From assembly GCA_037783415.1 (NCBI GenBank), contig JAZGTN010000009.1:6076001-6140000 (forward strand): 64,000 nt of DNA, written 5' to 3'. Source of the stretch: Leptasterias polaris (lineage: Eukaryota > Echinodermata > Asteroidea > Forcipulatida > Asteriidae). A model generated the notes under the pieces. It had not been told where the DNA came from. It was given only the letters and a program-made list of their open reading frames with translations, and made no database searches. This document shows, piece after piece, positions 21,566 through 33,599 of this stretch; position 1 is the first letter of the stretch, and each line of letters begins with the position of its first letter. Position numbers and translations under genes: made by a program.

Positions 21566-24166
21566 TTGCCCGACATTTTACACATAGTAACATAAGTACC
21601 AATGTCTTAATACCGGGTAAACAAATTCTTGTTTGCTTTCCTTCATTCTTTTTTGTCTTTTTGCTGTGCCCAAATTTTCCCCGTTGTTTTGCCAGAATTT
21701 TGGAAGGCAGTTTCCCCCTTGCCCTCCTCAGTCATATGCCTTTGAATTAGTACCTCAAATTAATTATAAATCAACAAATCACTGTGTCAAAATGTTATAA
21801 GTTCCTCAATTCCACGTTCTCTAGACCTGCCCACAAATCGAACACTACACAGAATTGTGACAATATTCTACAAAAAAGTGCAGATAACTTGCACAAGTAT
21901 TTCTATTAAACAAAACAATCTGAGTACGTGTAGTTAAATGACCCTTTCGTTATAGCTTTCATTTGTTTATGAAAAACATCATTTACGGAAACAATTTGGT
22001 ATTACATGGGCACAATTTCAAAGAGCAGATAACCAGCAAACTATTGCTTGACTATTTCTGTTAACATTTTAATTTGTTTTTATCAATACACTGATGTGTA
22101 TTAAACACTGTTTACGCGGCACTTTCAAGAGTTCTGTGAAAAGAATTATCCCTGATGCGGAATTAACATCTATTAAACTTCTGTTTCTGCAAAAATTATG
22201 CAGGATGCCAATCACAAACTGTACATGTGGACTGGTATTTTGGCTGATAACCTTACTTTGGTAGGCATAACTTTGTTGTGCTGAGCATTTTTTTGGTGCT
22301 TAACTGCTCAATGAAATTTGTCCCTATAAAAACTTATTTGAATGTCTCCAATTATTATTATCTAGTTGTTAAAACTGTATCACTGATGTGTTGAAAAAGA
22401 CACAAAGCTAACAATTGTCACAAGTTTAAAGCATGCAATGCTTTGTTGTTAATAAATCATTTCAGGGGTAGGTCTAGAATGTAGGGATAGTAATCAGTAC
22501 ACCATTGAAGCAATCAGTAGAAGGTAGCATTAGAGGCTATCGGGCCCTGCGACTTAATGCCATAATTTACAGGCAACTTTGAGGCAACCAACTGAACAGC
22601 ATTCAAGAGCAGAACCTGGGTAGCGCACATTGTCTTTCTAGTCCCATGAAAACGGTGAAAGTTGAAATGAAGTACGTTTTCTTTTTTTGATATTGCCCTG
22701 AATCCTCTGTGTGTTTCTCAAGTGACATGCCCTCAACACCTCAGGTTTTGTTGTCAGGCCGATGATCAAGGTCTGTACTCAACTTTTCACGTCAGAATCC
22801 CAGCCTTGTTACGTTTGTGTACATAAAACACTCCATCATACATGTCTTATTCATACGTATGAAGCATTAATTACAAGTCACAAAATGAACTCTTTTTTTA
22901 AAGGAAGACTTTGGGTTACCCGGGTGTTTATGGTTCCTTGCAAGCAACCTTGTTTGAATACACTTATCCCTGTGTTTATGAACTACAGTGGTTACCAATT
23001 ATTACAAATTATTCTGCTCTACACCATTGCAAAGAATGTTAACATTTATATTTAGTTAAAGTTTATACCACACTACTACTGCATAATAAGTTGACAAATT
23101 GAGCAAGGGAGGCAGGCTTGAGCAGAACACTGAGAGGGAACTGTGTACAAACCAATAGAGCTTACAAGAGAACATCCAACAGTCATGGGAACCCACTGGT
23201 GAGTACACAGTATGTATTACATTATTGCCATTATAACGTCTGTCAAACTTATCTTCATGAGAGTCAAGACTGTACTTGATCTCATTCTCCAACCTGATTC
23301 TTCGCAACAAATCCAGTGCTGATATTATGATGAAAACTTATGAAGCGCCTGTATGCGCCACAGATGGGCACTCATGGCGCTGCTGTTTGCATTGTATTTA
23401 CGACAGGTATGCGGAGTTATGATATGAGACTTACTTAATGCGGCATTTTGTAACGTTTTACAAAGTGCTAGAATCTGCAGCCAACCCTGCCAGAAAAACA
23501 CCAGGGTAAACCCCTTAACTCTTAATGATTAGTGCACCGAGTTCATTTACATGCATTGCACAAGATATACAGCGGCTTTACAGTCCATCCGAAGGACAAA
23601 GCAATAATGGTTAAGTGTCTTGCTCAAGGACACAAGTGTCATGACTGGGACTCGAACCCACACTCTGCTGATTAGAAACACCAGAGTTTGAGTCCAGTGC
23701 ACTCGGCCACGGCACGCCATTATGGATATTAACCGCAAACCTACTCAGTCCTTGCTTCCCACACCATGCAAAGCTTCAAATCTTAGTAATAGGATTGTTG
23801 GAGTTTCTGAGATGAGTTTTGATTGACTTACTGTACAGTTTTTGAGAAGGCAGTCCCAATACTTTGGGAGAATGTAAGCCAATAAAAATCATGTGTTAAC
23901 ACTCCAGATTCTCACAAGGAACAAGATTTTGAAACCTGTTTTTCTTAGAATTTAGTACATGGGCTTATGGGGTCTCTATTTCTATTAAGCAAAACAAGCT
24001 GAATACATCTAGTTACATGGCCCTGGTCTTAGCATTCATTGGTTTATATAAAAAAATCACTTGCAGAAACAATTTGGTATTTATATGGGCATGGATTTTG
24101 AAACCTGTTTTTTCTTATAAGTTAGTACATGGGCTCTCTTCGGTTAAGAAGGTCAAAGGGGTTGAA
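21566..24166. repeat. 2.6-kb tandem unit, copy 1
   Basis: Starts 'ttgcccgacattttacacatag' and repeats at 24167 and 26769 with a period of about 2601 bp. Copies differ by rare substitutions and 1-10 bp indels. No coding segment spans the unit; identical short frames (97, 84 and 63 codons) recur but have no domain. It includes a minus-strand SINE at 23335-23721. An older internal duplication is visible ('caatttggtatt...atgggca' appears at about 22000 and again at about 24085). Confidence 0.9.
23335..23721 (-). mobile_element. Leu/Ser-type tRNA SINE within tandem unit
   Basis: On the minus strand the head GCCGTGGCCGAGTGCACTGG has a clean A box, a long variable-arm region and B box GGTTCGAGTCC. 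Next come 'cttgagcaagacacttaacc' in the body and a 3' end 'agcgccatgag...gcgcttcataag'. At about 390 bp this is the best-preserved copy of the window's main SINE family. Confidence 0.8.
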
Positions 24167-26768
24167 TTGCCCGACATTTTACACATAGTAACATAAGTAC
24201 CAAAATACCGGGTAAACAAATTCTTGTTTGCTTTCCTTCATTCTTTTTTGTCTTTTTGCTGTGCCCAAATTTTCCCCGTTGTTTTGCCAGAATTTGGGAA
24301 GGCAGTTTCCCCCTTGCCCTCCTCAGTCATATGCCTTTGAATTAGTACCTCAAATTAATTATAAATCAACAAATCACTGTGTCAAAATGTTATAAGTTCC
24401 TCAATTCCACGTTCTCTAGACCTGCCCACAAATCGAACACTACACAGAATTGTGACAATATTCTACAAAAAAAGTGCAGATAACTTGCACAAGTATTTCT
24501 ATTAAACAAAACAATCTGAGTACGTGTAGTTAAATGACCCTTTCGTTATAGCTTTCATTTGTTTATGAAAAAACATCATTTACGGAAACAATTTGGTATT
24601 ACATGGGCACAATTTCAAAGAGCAGATAACCAGCAAACTATTGCTTGACTATTTCTGTTAACATTTTAATGTGTTTTTACCAATACACTGATGTGTATTA
24701 AACACTGTTTACGCGGCACTTTCAAGAGTTCTGTGAAAAGAATTATCCCTGATGCGGAATTAACATCTATTAAACTTCTGTTTCTGCAAAAATTATGCAG
24801 GATGCCAATCACAAACTGTACATGTGGACTGGTATTTTGGCTGGTAACCTTACTCTGGTAGGCATAACTTTGTTGTGCTGAGCATTTTTGGGGTGCTTAA
24901 CTGCTCAATGAAATTTGTCCCTATAAAAACTTATTTGAATGTCTCCAATTATTATTATCTAGTTGTTAAAACTGTATCACTGATGTGTTGAAAAAGACAC
25001 AAAGCTAACAATTGTCACAAGTTTAAAGCATGCAATGCTTTGTTGTTAATAAATCATTTCAGGGGTAGGTCTAGAATGTAGGGATAGTAATCAGTACACC
25101 ATTGAAGCAATCAGTAGAAGGTAGCATTAGAGGCTATCGGGCCCTGCGACTTAATGCCATAATTTACAGGCAACTTTGAGGCAACCAACTGAACAGCATT
25201 CAAGAGCAGAACCTGGGTAGCGCACATTGTCTTTCTAGTCCCATGAAAACGGTGAAAGTTGAAATGAAGTACGTTTTCTTTTTTTGATATTGCCCTGAAT
25301 CCTCTGTGTGTTTCTCAAGTGACATGCCCTCAACACCTCAGGTTTTGTTGTCAGGCCGATGATCAAGGTCTGTACTCAACTTTTCACGTCAGAATCCCAG
25401 CCTTGTTACGTTTGTGTACATAAAACACTCCATCATACATGTCTTATTCATACGTATGAAGCATTAATTACAAGTCACAAAATGAACTCTTTTTTTAAAG
25501 GAAGACTTTGGGTTACCCGGGTGTTTATGGTTCCTTGCAAGCAACCTTGTTTGAATACACTTATCCCTGTGTTTATGAACTACAGTGGTTACCAATTATT
25601 ACAAATTATTCTGCTCTACACCATTGCAAAGAATGTTAACATTTATATTTAGTTAAAGTTTATACCACACTACTACTGCATAATAAGTTGACAAATTGAG
25701 CAAGGGAGGCAGGCTTGAGCAGAACACTGAGAGGGAGCTGTGTACAAACCAATAGAGCTTACAAGAGAACATCCAACAGTCATGGGAACCCACTGGTGAG
25801 TACACAGTATGTATTACATTATTGCCATTATAACGTCTGTCAAACTTATCTTCATGAGAGTCAAGACTGTACTTGATCTCATTCTCCAACCTGATTCTTC
25901 GCAACAAATCCAGTGCTGATATTATGATGAAAACTTATGAAGCGCCTGTATGCGCCACAGATGGGCACTCATGGCGCTGCTGTTTGCATTGTATTTACGA
26001 CAGGTATGCGGAGTTATGATATGAGACTTACTTAATGCGGCATTTTGTAAAGTTTTACAAAGTGCTAGAATCTGCAGCCAACCCTGCCAGAAAACACCAG
26101 GGTAAACCCCTTAACTCTTAATGATTAGTGCACCGAGTTCATTTACATGCATTGCACAAGATATACAGCGGCTTTACAGTCCATCCGAAGGACAAAGCAA
26201 TAATGGTTAAGTGTCTTGCTCAAGGACACAAGTGTCATGACTGGGACTCGAACCCACACTCTGCTGATTAGAAACACCAGAGTTTGAGTCCAGTGCACTC
26301 GGCCACGGCACGCCATTATGGATATTAACCGCAAACCTACTCAGTCCTTGCTTCCCACACCATGCAAAGCTTCAAATCTTAGTAATAGGATTGTTGGAGT
26401 TTCTGAGATGAGTTTTGATTGACTTACTGTACAGTTTTTGAGAAGGCAGTCTTTAGGTCCAATACTTTGGGAGAATGTAAGCCAATAAAAATCATGTGTT
26501 AACACTCCAGATTCTCACAAGGAACAAGATTTTGAAACCTGTTTTTCTTAGAATTTAGTACATGGGCTTATGGGGTCTCTATTTCTATTAAGCAAAACAA
26601 GCTGAATACATATAGTTACATGGCCCTGGTCTTAGCTTTCATTTGTTTAAAAAAAAAATCACTTGCAGAAACAATTTGGTATTTACATGGGCATGGATTT
26701 TGAAACCTGTTTTTTCTTATAAGTTAGTACATGGGCTCTCTTCGGTTAAGAAGGTCAAAGGGGTTGAA
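24167..26768. repeat. 2.6-kb tandem unit, copy 2
   Basis: Nearly identical to copy 1 along its whole length, including the SINE (25927-26316). Small differences such as 'ctttaggtcc' near 26450 show the copies are not exact. Confidence 0.9.
25927..26316 (-). mobile_element. SINE copy in tandem unit 2
   Basis: Paralogue of the SINE at 23335-23721, carried along by the tandem duplication rather than inserted separately. Confidence 0.8.
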
Positions 26769-27201
26769 TTGCCCGACATTTTACACATAGTAACATAAGT
26801 ACCAAAATACCGGGTAAACAAATTCTTGTTTGCTTTCCTTCATTCTTTTTTGTCTTTTTGCTGTGCCCAAATTTTCCCCGTTGTTTTGCCAGAATTTGGG
26901 AAGGCAGTTTCCCCCTTGCCCTCCTCAGTCATATGCCTTTGAATTAGTACCTCAAATTAATTATAAATCAACAAATCACTGTGTCAAAATGTTATAAGTT
27001 CCTCAATTCCATGTTCTCTAGACCTGCCCACAAATCGAACACTACACAGAATTGTGACAATATTCTACAAAAAAAGTGCAGATAACTTGCACAAGTATTT
27101 CTATTAAACAAAACAATCTGAGTACGTGTAGTTAAATGACCCTTTCGTTATAGCTTTCATTTGTTTATGAAAAACATCATTTACGGAAACAATTTGGTAT
27201 T

Positions 27202-28789
27202 TCAATTCAATTCAATAGAACATTTATTTCCACAATCTTACTCTTAATTACATTAAATAATACATGTACATTAAAACAAGTGTGGAGGCATCATCCTAGA
27301 AAGCAAAAGCTTGTGGCGGATGTGCCTTACAGAACAGGACAAGATAAGACAAAAACACTGATTACAATATTTAGTCGTGATCACATAATTAAATAATACA
27401 TGGATCGGTTAAACATATTAAGTATGGACTTGATATTTAAGCAAAACGGATTATTATTGGCTAAAATGACTTAACAGATGACAATAAATTAAGTTCTCTG
27501 AGAGTTGAGTAGGAATGATTTCAATTTACATTTGAACGTATTGATTGAAGGGCAATTAGTTACAGAAGATGATAGATAATTCCAATTTTTGGGTCCAGAG
27601 AAAAAAATAGTATGTTGAGAAAGAGTTGTTCTAGCAAGAGGTATGTGTATTTTGGATGCAGTCCTAGTATTATAATTATGTATAGATCTGTTACGTTGAA
27701 ACAGGTTATGTAGCGATTCAGGAAGTTGGTTATTTATAAATTTATACATAAAAACGTCTTGTTGAAAGACATTGATATTGTTAAGAGACAAAAGGTTATA
27801 TTTCTTAAATAAAGGAGTGGTATGTTCGTTAAAGTGGACCTTAGATACAATACGAATTGCCCTTTTCTGCAGTTTATTCAATCTATCAAGATTTGACTTG
27901 TACGTGTTAGCCCAAATAACGTTACAATAAGAAAGGTAAGAAAGAATTAATGAACAGTACAAAGTACGCAAAATGCTTGATGGAAGAGTGTACTTTAATC
28001 TACTCATGATGCCTATATTTTTGGAAATTTTGTTTTCTAATTCCTTTATATGGAATTTCCAAGAAAGACATTCATCAATATAGACACCAAGGAATTTAGT
28101 ATGTGACACTTGCAGTATAGGCTCGTTATTAATTTTAACTTGACAATTGGATGTACTCAACTTCTTTTTTCTATTTCGAAAGACCATAAATGTACATTTT
28201 TGTGAATTAAGTGACAGCCTATTAGACTGAAGCCAAATTGACACCTTGGCTAATTCAATATTAACAAGACTAACAATAGTTTCTAAGTCAGTGTTATTAC
28301 TCGAGTAGAATATGTTAGTGTCATCAGCAAAAAGAATAAAAGAGAATAATTTCGAAGCTTGGCAAATATCATTTATATATAATGAGAAGAGCAATGGGCC
28401 AAGAAGAGATCCCTGCGGTACTCCACATGTAATTGTATTCATAGAAGAGAAACACGAGTCTAGTTTAGTATATTGATTCCTGTTGGAGAGATAACTACAA
28501 AACCAGTTTAATGGAGTCCCTCTTATACCATAGAAATTAAGCTTATGTATTAAAATATCATGATTAATAGTATCAAATGCCTTAGATAAATCTAAAAAGA
28601 CACCAATAGATATACATTTATTCTCAAAACCTTTAGTTATCTTATGGATCATGTCCATTACGGCCATGTCAGTAGAATATTTACTCCTAAATCCATACTG
28701 ACCGTTATACAGGATGTCAAATTTAGATACAAAAGAAGATGTTCTAATATAAACTAGTTTTTCAAGTAATTTTGAAAAGCACGATAAAA
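27202..28789 (-). mobile_element. 5'-truncated LINE inserted in tandem unit 3
   Basis: The element is read right to left. RT starts abruptly at about 28789, and the 3' UTR and (ATTGA)n tail end at about 27202. The 3' UTR has the motif TGGAGGCATCATC, shared with the LINE at 6-9 kb. Comparing with the empty site in copies 1 and 2 shows no target-site duplication longer than 1 base, so the junctions are blunt or nearly so. Confidence 0.9.
27489..28789 (-). pseudogene. LINE reverse transcriptase, open but truncated at its N-terminus
   Basis: The open frame runs from the truncation point (LSCFSKLLEKLVY..., upstream of the first ATG at 28667) to a stop at 27489. It has QYGFRSKYST, FLDLSKAFDTINH (motif A), CGVPQGSLLGPLLF (motif B), FADDTNIF (motif C) and LGVYIDECLSW, then the C-terminal domain ending near FFSGPKNWN. 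All three catalytic Asp residues are present and there is no internal stop, so the insertion is young. The endonuclease is missing. It belongs to the same broad CR1/L2-like group as the 7.1-8.6 kb RT. Confidence 0.88.
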
Positions 28790-29192
28790 CATGGGCACAA
28801 TTTCAAAGAGCAGATAACCAGCAAACTATTGCTTGACTATTTCTGTTAACATTTTAATGTGTTTTTACCAATACACTGATGTGTATTAAACACTGTTTAC
28901 GCGGCACTTTCAAGAGTTCTGTGAAAAGAATTATCCCTGATGCGGAATTAACATCTATTAAACTTCTGTTTCTGCAAAAATTATGCAGGATGCCAATCAC
29001 AAACTGTACATGTGGACTGGTATTTTGGCTGGTAACCTTACTCTGGTAGGCATAACTTTGTTGTGCTGAGCATTTTTGGGGTGCTTAACTGCTCAATGAA
29101 ATTTGTCCCTATAAAAACTTATTTGAATGTCTCCAATTATTATTATCTAGTTGTTAAAACTGTATAAAACTGTATGTGTTGAAAAAGAAACA

Positions 29193-29869
29193 AAGAAATA
29201 CGTTTTTAATCTACGGTTATTTATTTTCCCACCATGTAGGTTTCTTATTAAACATGTTATGACTTATCGGTAATAAATTTGTCCACAGTTGAATGTTTTT
29301 CATAACCGGAAGTGGGATATAAAAACAGATCGTAATTGTTTTACTGTAACCTTGGTACTGAACGTGCCTATCTGATGTTATTACACCTAAATTTAACTGC
29401 ATAAAAAAATGTATTCTTTAAATTATTCTGAGTGGGGTAAAGTTACTTTCCACCTCATAGATTGCCTTGTTGACAAATGTTCCCCAATGTTGTTTGTCTT
29501 AATCTTAGCTTGCCGACAAGCGATTAAAAGCTTCACCATAGTGTTATAAAAAATATCTCTTATAAGAAAATATATTCCAGTAAAATATATCTGTATCTAT
29601 AATTAAAAAATATATATTACTTCTACATATTACTTGTTGTAATTGGAGTCAAACACTCATTTCAGAATTGGGGAGTTATTGCACGTAGAAAGTTAGTAGT
29701 TGATTGGATTCCTTACGACCCTAGCAGCTGAGCGCTCCTCCTCATTCACCTGTTGACGATTTAAAAAAATACATGAAAAATGATTTAGTAAAACATGAAA
29801 AAGGATTAAGTCAAACATAAGGATCAAGTCAAACAGCTGTGACAGATTATTCAAATGGTACAGCACACA
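29193..29869. other. Probable 3' flank of the mucin gene
   Basis: AT-rich, non-coding sequence. No convincing AATAAA was seen on the minus strand just after the stop at 29870. Confidence 0.35.
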
Positions 29870-29959
29870 TCATAGGCTCAGTGCTATGATGCTTGAATTA
29901 ATAGCCCATTTGCACATTCGCTTGGCCCCACCGGTCTCATCCAAGACCGCTGAGATGGG
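29870..29959 (-). CDS. Membrane mucin gene, candidate last coding exon
   Basis: On the minus strand an acceptor 'tgttcatcag' is followed in phase 0 by PISAVLDETGGAKRMCKWA... and a TGA stop after 29 residues. Phase 0 fits the preceding exon. A second acceptor 10 bases later would give a different short tail. The exon would end the cytoplasmic domain. No motif is recognised, so the call rests on phase and acceptor only. Confidence 0.45.
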   Translation of the reverse strand, partial: PISAVLDETGGAKRMCKWAINSSIIALSL

Positions 29960-30546
29960 CTGATGAACATGAGCAAATTCTTGATCAGGAACATGTAGTG
30001 ATGCATGATGGGAATGCAGTCGACGCAATGCGCACAATCACAACATGTACAAACACACACAATATGATAAAGCATGGAGGCTCCATGGTGAATGTAACAG
30101 AACTTTTTAAATCAAAGTAAGAAGAATTCTGCGATCAAACCCAAGTTTCAGTACAAGGTAAAGAATTACTAAAATTAGATGCAATGGATTTACACAAAAG
30201 GGCTACATTATTCTTTAAAGTTGAATCTTTCAGGAATAGGGCTAGATTTACCCACTTGTGTGTTTTTCAATTTTCGACACGAATTTGATAAAAATGCTGG
30301 ACTTACCCCTTGTGATTTTGGATGATTTTTGATGAAACCGCAAGGCTTACCCCTTAACACAATGAATTATTCAAGGGTTACCTCCTGTGATTTTAATGAA
30401 AACTGCAAGGCTTATCTCTTATGTTTTTTAATGAAAGCCTTGTGATTTTTCTAGGGTGTCCAAAAGGACGTCTCTGCCAAGCCCTATGCTTCTTGCAACT
30501 AATGGTGCAAGTACCAACTTTGTCAGATTAATTCGACTACACTTAC

Positions 30547-30621
30547 CCACTGTTGGTCATAATACATAGCCTCCATTCCAGTCGTCACATAGGGTCTCAC
30601 AAATTCCCTGGATTGAGCACT
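30547..30621 (-). CDS. Membrane mucin gene, cytoplasmic-tail exon
   Basis: The acceptor 'tttttattcag' and donor GTAAGTG bound 75 nt, phase 0 to 0. It encodes SAQSREFVRPYVTTGMEAMY and then YDQQW. The neighbouring tyrosines (MYYD) could be phosphorylation or SH2-binding sites, which is an inference. The exon joins in phase to the transmembrane exon at 31553-31866. Confidence 0.75.
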
Positions 30622-30739
30622 CTGAATAAAAACCAAACAGAAAAATACATTCGTATTATTTGAGCAAAGTATACCGCTGGTAATTATTCCAAAAATTAAT
30701 GACCATAAAAACGCACTTGGTAAAAAGCACTGCAAGTGT

Positions 30740-31090
30740 TGATAATGTCTAACATTTTGAGAAACAATTCCCTTCAAAGGAATGTGGTTTTAGAGATAGT
30801 CATTCAAAAACTTTTCAATCTGAGAAATGTTTCTGCATAAAACGTTTTTCAGATGATGTATTCCAATTACAGAATATTCCTCCTGCGTGGACACTACAGA
30901 TTTTTGGCGATATCTCAAAAATGCTACCACCTTTTAAAGTTAAATGTTCACAGGTTAATTATATTTTATGTATGTACACTTATATAGGATCAAACAATAG
31001 AATAATTCAAAAAACTTAAGTTATACTTTGCCAATTCCTTATCCTTCACACAAAGTATCAACTAATGTTCCTTGTTGGAAATGCCAACAA
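30740..31090 (+). repeat. Dispersed ~300-bp repeat, copy 2
   Basis: Same family as 19030-19300 ('ttgagaaacaattcc', 'ggcgatatctcaaaaatgct', 'gttcacaggttaat'). It lies in a mucin-gene intron. Confidence 0.6.
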
Positions 31091-31299
31091 ATAACTTTGA
31101 TTTGTTATCACTGAATGGTGGGGAAAAAATGACATAAACTACCGCTGGTGACTGCATTGTTGGACCACTCCAGCATGAAGCGCACATTCTCACACAACAG
31201 AAAGCTTGTGTTCAAACTTCAAAGGGCAGTTTTACAAACTCTTTTATTACCTTGACTATTGTTATTGTGTTATCTTGGTGTTATCTTAGTCGTCATTGT

Positions 31300-31535
31300 G
31301 ATCAAGCAGGGTATAGTACACAGGCGACTAAAGTCGCCATTGGGGCTCAAGCAGGATAAAGTGCACAGTTGATTAAAGTTGCCATGTGGGTTCAAGCAGG
31401 GTATAGTGCACAGTGGACTAATGTCGCCATTGGGGCTCAAGCAGGGTATAGTGCACAGGTGACTTAAGTCGCCGTTGGGGATCAAGCAGGATAACATGCA
31501 CAGTCGACTAAAGAGGCTATTGGGGCTGAAATGGT
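31300..31535. repeat. 48-bp minisatellite, about 5 units
   Basis: Units of 'caagcagggtatagtgcaca' plus 'gtNgactaaagtcgccattggggct' repeat five times and stop about 17 bp from the splice donor of the transmembrane exon. Cys-rich reading frames across it are by-products of the repeat. Confidence 0.85.
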
Positions 31536-31552
31536 TCAAGTGAAATCCATAC

Positions 31553-31866
31553 CTGTTGCATGTAAGGAGATCTGGCTAAGACTTGAGCCAGACGGCCCAT
31601 CCTCCTATCAGAGCCATTGTAGAGGCTTCCAGTCGAGCCTGGAATGTGACCATCAAACTCATCCAGGCCAAAGCTGCGTCTGCCATACGCCATTCTCCTC
31701 TGTTGGTCCTTGAGGGATTGCTGTCTCCAGTTGCCGTACTGCTGGCCAGCCTCGTAGCGTCTTCTTCCCATGATGCACAGGCACATACAGCAGCCTAGGA
31801 ATGTCAAGACTAGGGCGATGATGCCTACAACTATCAGCACAATGGCTAATGTGGACAACCTACCAG
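31553..31866 (-). CDS. Membrane mucin gene, transmembrane and juxtamembrane cytoplasmic exon
   Basis: The acceptor 'tttttttcctctgatgcag' and donor GTATGG bound 314 nt, phase 1 to 0. After a few residues (TGRLST) comes a hydrophobic segment, LAIVLIVVGIIALVLTFLG. A Cys cluster (CCMCLC, possible palmitoylation) and the stop-transfer sequence MGRRRYEAG follow. The rest is an Arg/Gln/Gly/Ser-rich cytoplasmic stretch with GSLYNGS. The orientation (extracellular EGF before it, basic residues after it) makes this a type I membrane protein. Confidence 0.88.
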
Positions 31867-32388
31867 CTGCATCAGAGGAAAAAAAATACCAATACGAGAT
31901 TTTAAAAAACTTGACAGACAAAGAGTAACTTTGAAGCAAAAAGATGCATTGATATGAAACGATGTTCAGAGATAAAACTGGCTCTGTCAGCTTTTTCTTA
32001 ATAGTTGTCAGCAACTTTTTTTAACGATACTTAGTCATACTGTTACTGAAATTTTTTGTTTGTTGAGTATGTACACATTTTATCGCTTTACATTTAAAAA
32101 AGAAATTTACAAACTCTTGTTCTTTAAAATAAAATGTTAACATGTCAATTTAAGTCCTTTTAACTAGAGTAATGTAACTTTGAGGCGAATAATAAGCATC
32201 AATAGTTTGAATTGAATGGAATTGAATAAAGAATAGAATGCTGCCATTGCTATTTTAAAGACAGTGCAGGCCAATTTATTTTGTAGATATATATTTTAGT
32301 TCAAATAGATAAGTACAAAATATATGCTAATTTGATCCGAATTAATTTTGAATTGAAGTAAAAGTGGACAACATGATTCAGATCTTAC

Positions 32389-32462
32389 TTTGAGTATCAG
32401 GTGTTGTTGTAGCTTCAACAGCTGGTGTTTCACAATTTGTTCCTGTAAATCCTTCCGGACAA
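32389..32462 (-). CDS. Membrane mucin gene, EGF-2 second half and stalk
   Basis: The acceptor 'ttgtccacacag' and donor GTAAGATC bound 74 nt, phase 2 to 1. It completes the EGF domain begun at 33521-33599: SCPEGFTGTNCE carries the C-x-C(8)C end. A Thr/Ala/Pro stalk (ATTTPDTQ) leads to the membrane exon. Confidence 0.85.
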
Positions 32463-33020
32463 CTGTGTGGACAAGAAGTATAGGACAAAGTATTAGAAAT
32501 AATCGGCAAACAAACCCAGTCTGGTTTCACACCCTAATTCGTTGGCAAGTTTTTACTTTCCAAACTGATTCAATGTTCAGGTGGTCAGATTTAATGATCA
32601 ACAAATGACCACACATTTGCATTTATATAATGTAAAATGAAGTGATGGGTTTGATTAATAGGGTCCTGACCATTGAGTAAATGTGCCGATTCAACAACAA
32701 CGCTTACTAGAAGTGAGTGGAATTGTGCACACCCCGAAAGGGGCACATTGCCTTCTCATCCCTGAAAACGATGCTGTTTGGATTCACTCATTATCCTTAT
32801 CCTTTTTAAGAGTTGTTCATCGACAAAAACAGTGAGTAGTGGTTAAATTTAAGCATAAATTTTCCTACTAAAATACAACCAGTGAACATAAGGAGTCAAA
32901 AATTTGGTTCTACAAATAGTGGACTGTGTTCTGCCATGAAATTACACAAAAACAACACAATTTCAAGTAATATTTATGGGAGTCACCAATTCTACTTTAA
33001 AAATATCCTTTTACCATATT

Positions 33021-33357
33021 TTCAGAACAAATGCTTCTTAAAGCTCAAATTGCCCAATCCAAAGGCAACTTGCCGCCTATTTCCGCCAACTTGCCGCCTA
33101 TTCTGTCCGCCATTTTGGGGAGTTAAAAATTGCGCAAAGAGCTAAACATCCTAATTGGCGGAAATGGTAGATGTGCATTGTGCCAAGGCGTGTTCCGCGT
33201 TATGCAAAGAGTCAAGCCTATCACTAGGGTTTGATAGGCTTTTTCCGTCTATTAAAAGTCATAATCCCATTGCTGTTCTGAGAGCAAAATAGAAATCAGA
33301 AATCTGATTGGAATAGAGCGGATACCATGCCTGCAATGACCTTTCATTCTAGGTCAA
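33021..33357. other. Intron sequence, no further feature
   Basis: Non-coding, with no recognisable repeat except a short hairpin at 33213-33245 that was considered and rejected as a terminator. Confidence 0.4.
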
Positions 33358-33475
33358 AGCTATCAAGTTCAGAGACCAAACCGGCTCTTTTCAGAGCCAA
33401 CACCCCTCCAAAAGAGATTTTACACATGGTTGTACTCGCAAGTTTTCTAATTATAATTATAGTTACTTCTATCAA
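33358..33475 (+). repeat. Penelope-terminal type repeat copy
   Basis: 'gagaccaaaccggctctttt' and 'cagagccaacacccctcc' followed by 'aaaagagattttacacatgg' and 'actcgcaag' match the arms of the 62.1-62.4 kb palindrome and 12.72-12.82 kb. Confidence 0.6.
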
Positions 33476-33520
33476 GTTCGTGTCAAATTTCTGGAGTGTG
33501 TAAGCTTTCAAATGCCTTAC

Positions 33521-33599
33521 CTGCAAGTGTATACCATAGATGGATAGTTTCCAGACACGCTGCAGACTCCTCCATTTTGGCAAAAATCTGCTGCACATT
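33521..33599 (-). CDS. Membrane mucin gene, EGF-2 first half
   Basis: The acceptor 'gagtcaacaacag' and donor GTAAGG bound 79 nt, phase 1 to 2. The residues ECAADFCQNGGVCSVSGN... then YTC give Cys 1-4 of a canonical EGF domain. With the next exon the spacing is C-4-C-5-C-13-C-1-C-8-C. Confidence 0.88.

Larger units (their letters stand above)
26769..29192. repeat. 2.6-kb tandem unit, partial copy 3, interrupted by a LINE
   Basis: About 0.83 kb of the unit is present, split at 27201/28790 by a minus-strand LINE. Homology stops near 29192, after 'gtgttgaaaaag'. Copies 1 and 2 show the unoccupied site 'ggtatt|acatggg'. Confidence 0.88.

Noticed and set aside
22762..23310. Conserved short ORFs repeated in the 2.6-kb tandem units
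   Set aside because: Their conservation follows from recent duplication of the whole unit. They carry no domain and no splice context.
31270..31539. Cys-rich 89-codon minus-strand ORF
   Set aside because: It is a by-product of the 48-bp minisatellite and lies downstream of a confirmed splice donor.
33213..33245. Terminator-like hairpin (AAGCCTATCA...TGATAGGCTTTTT)
   Set aside because: It looks like a bacterial intrinsic terminator, but the sequence is an animal intron. A single short hairpin with T-run is expected by chance.
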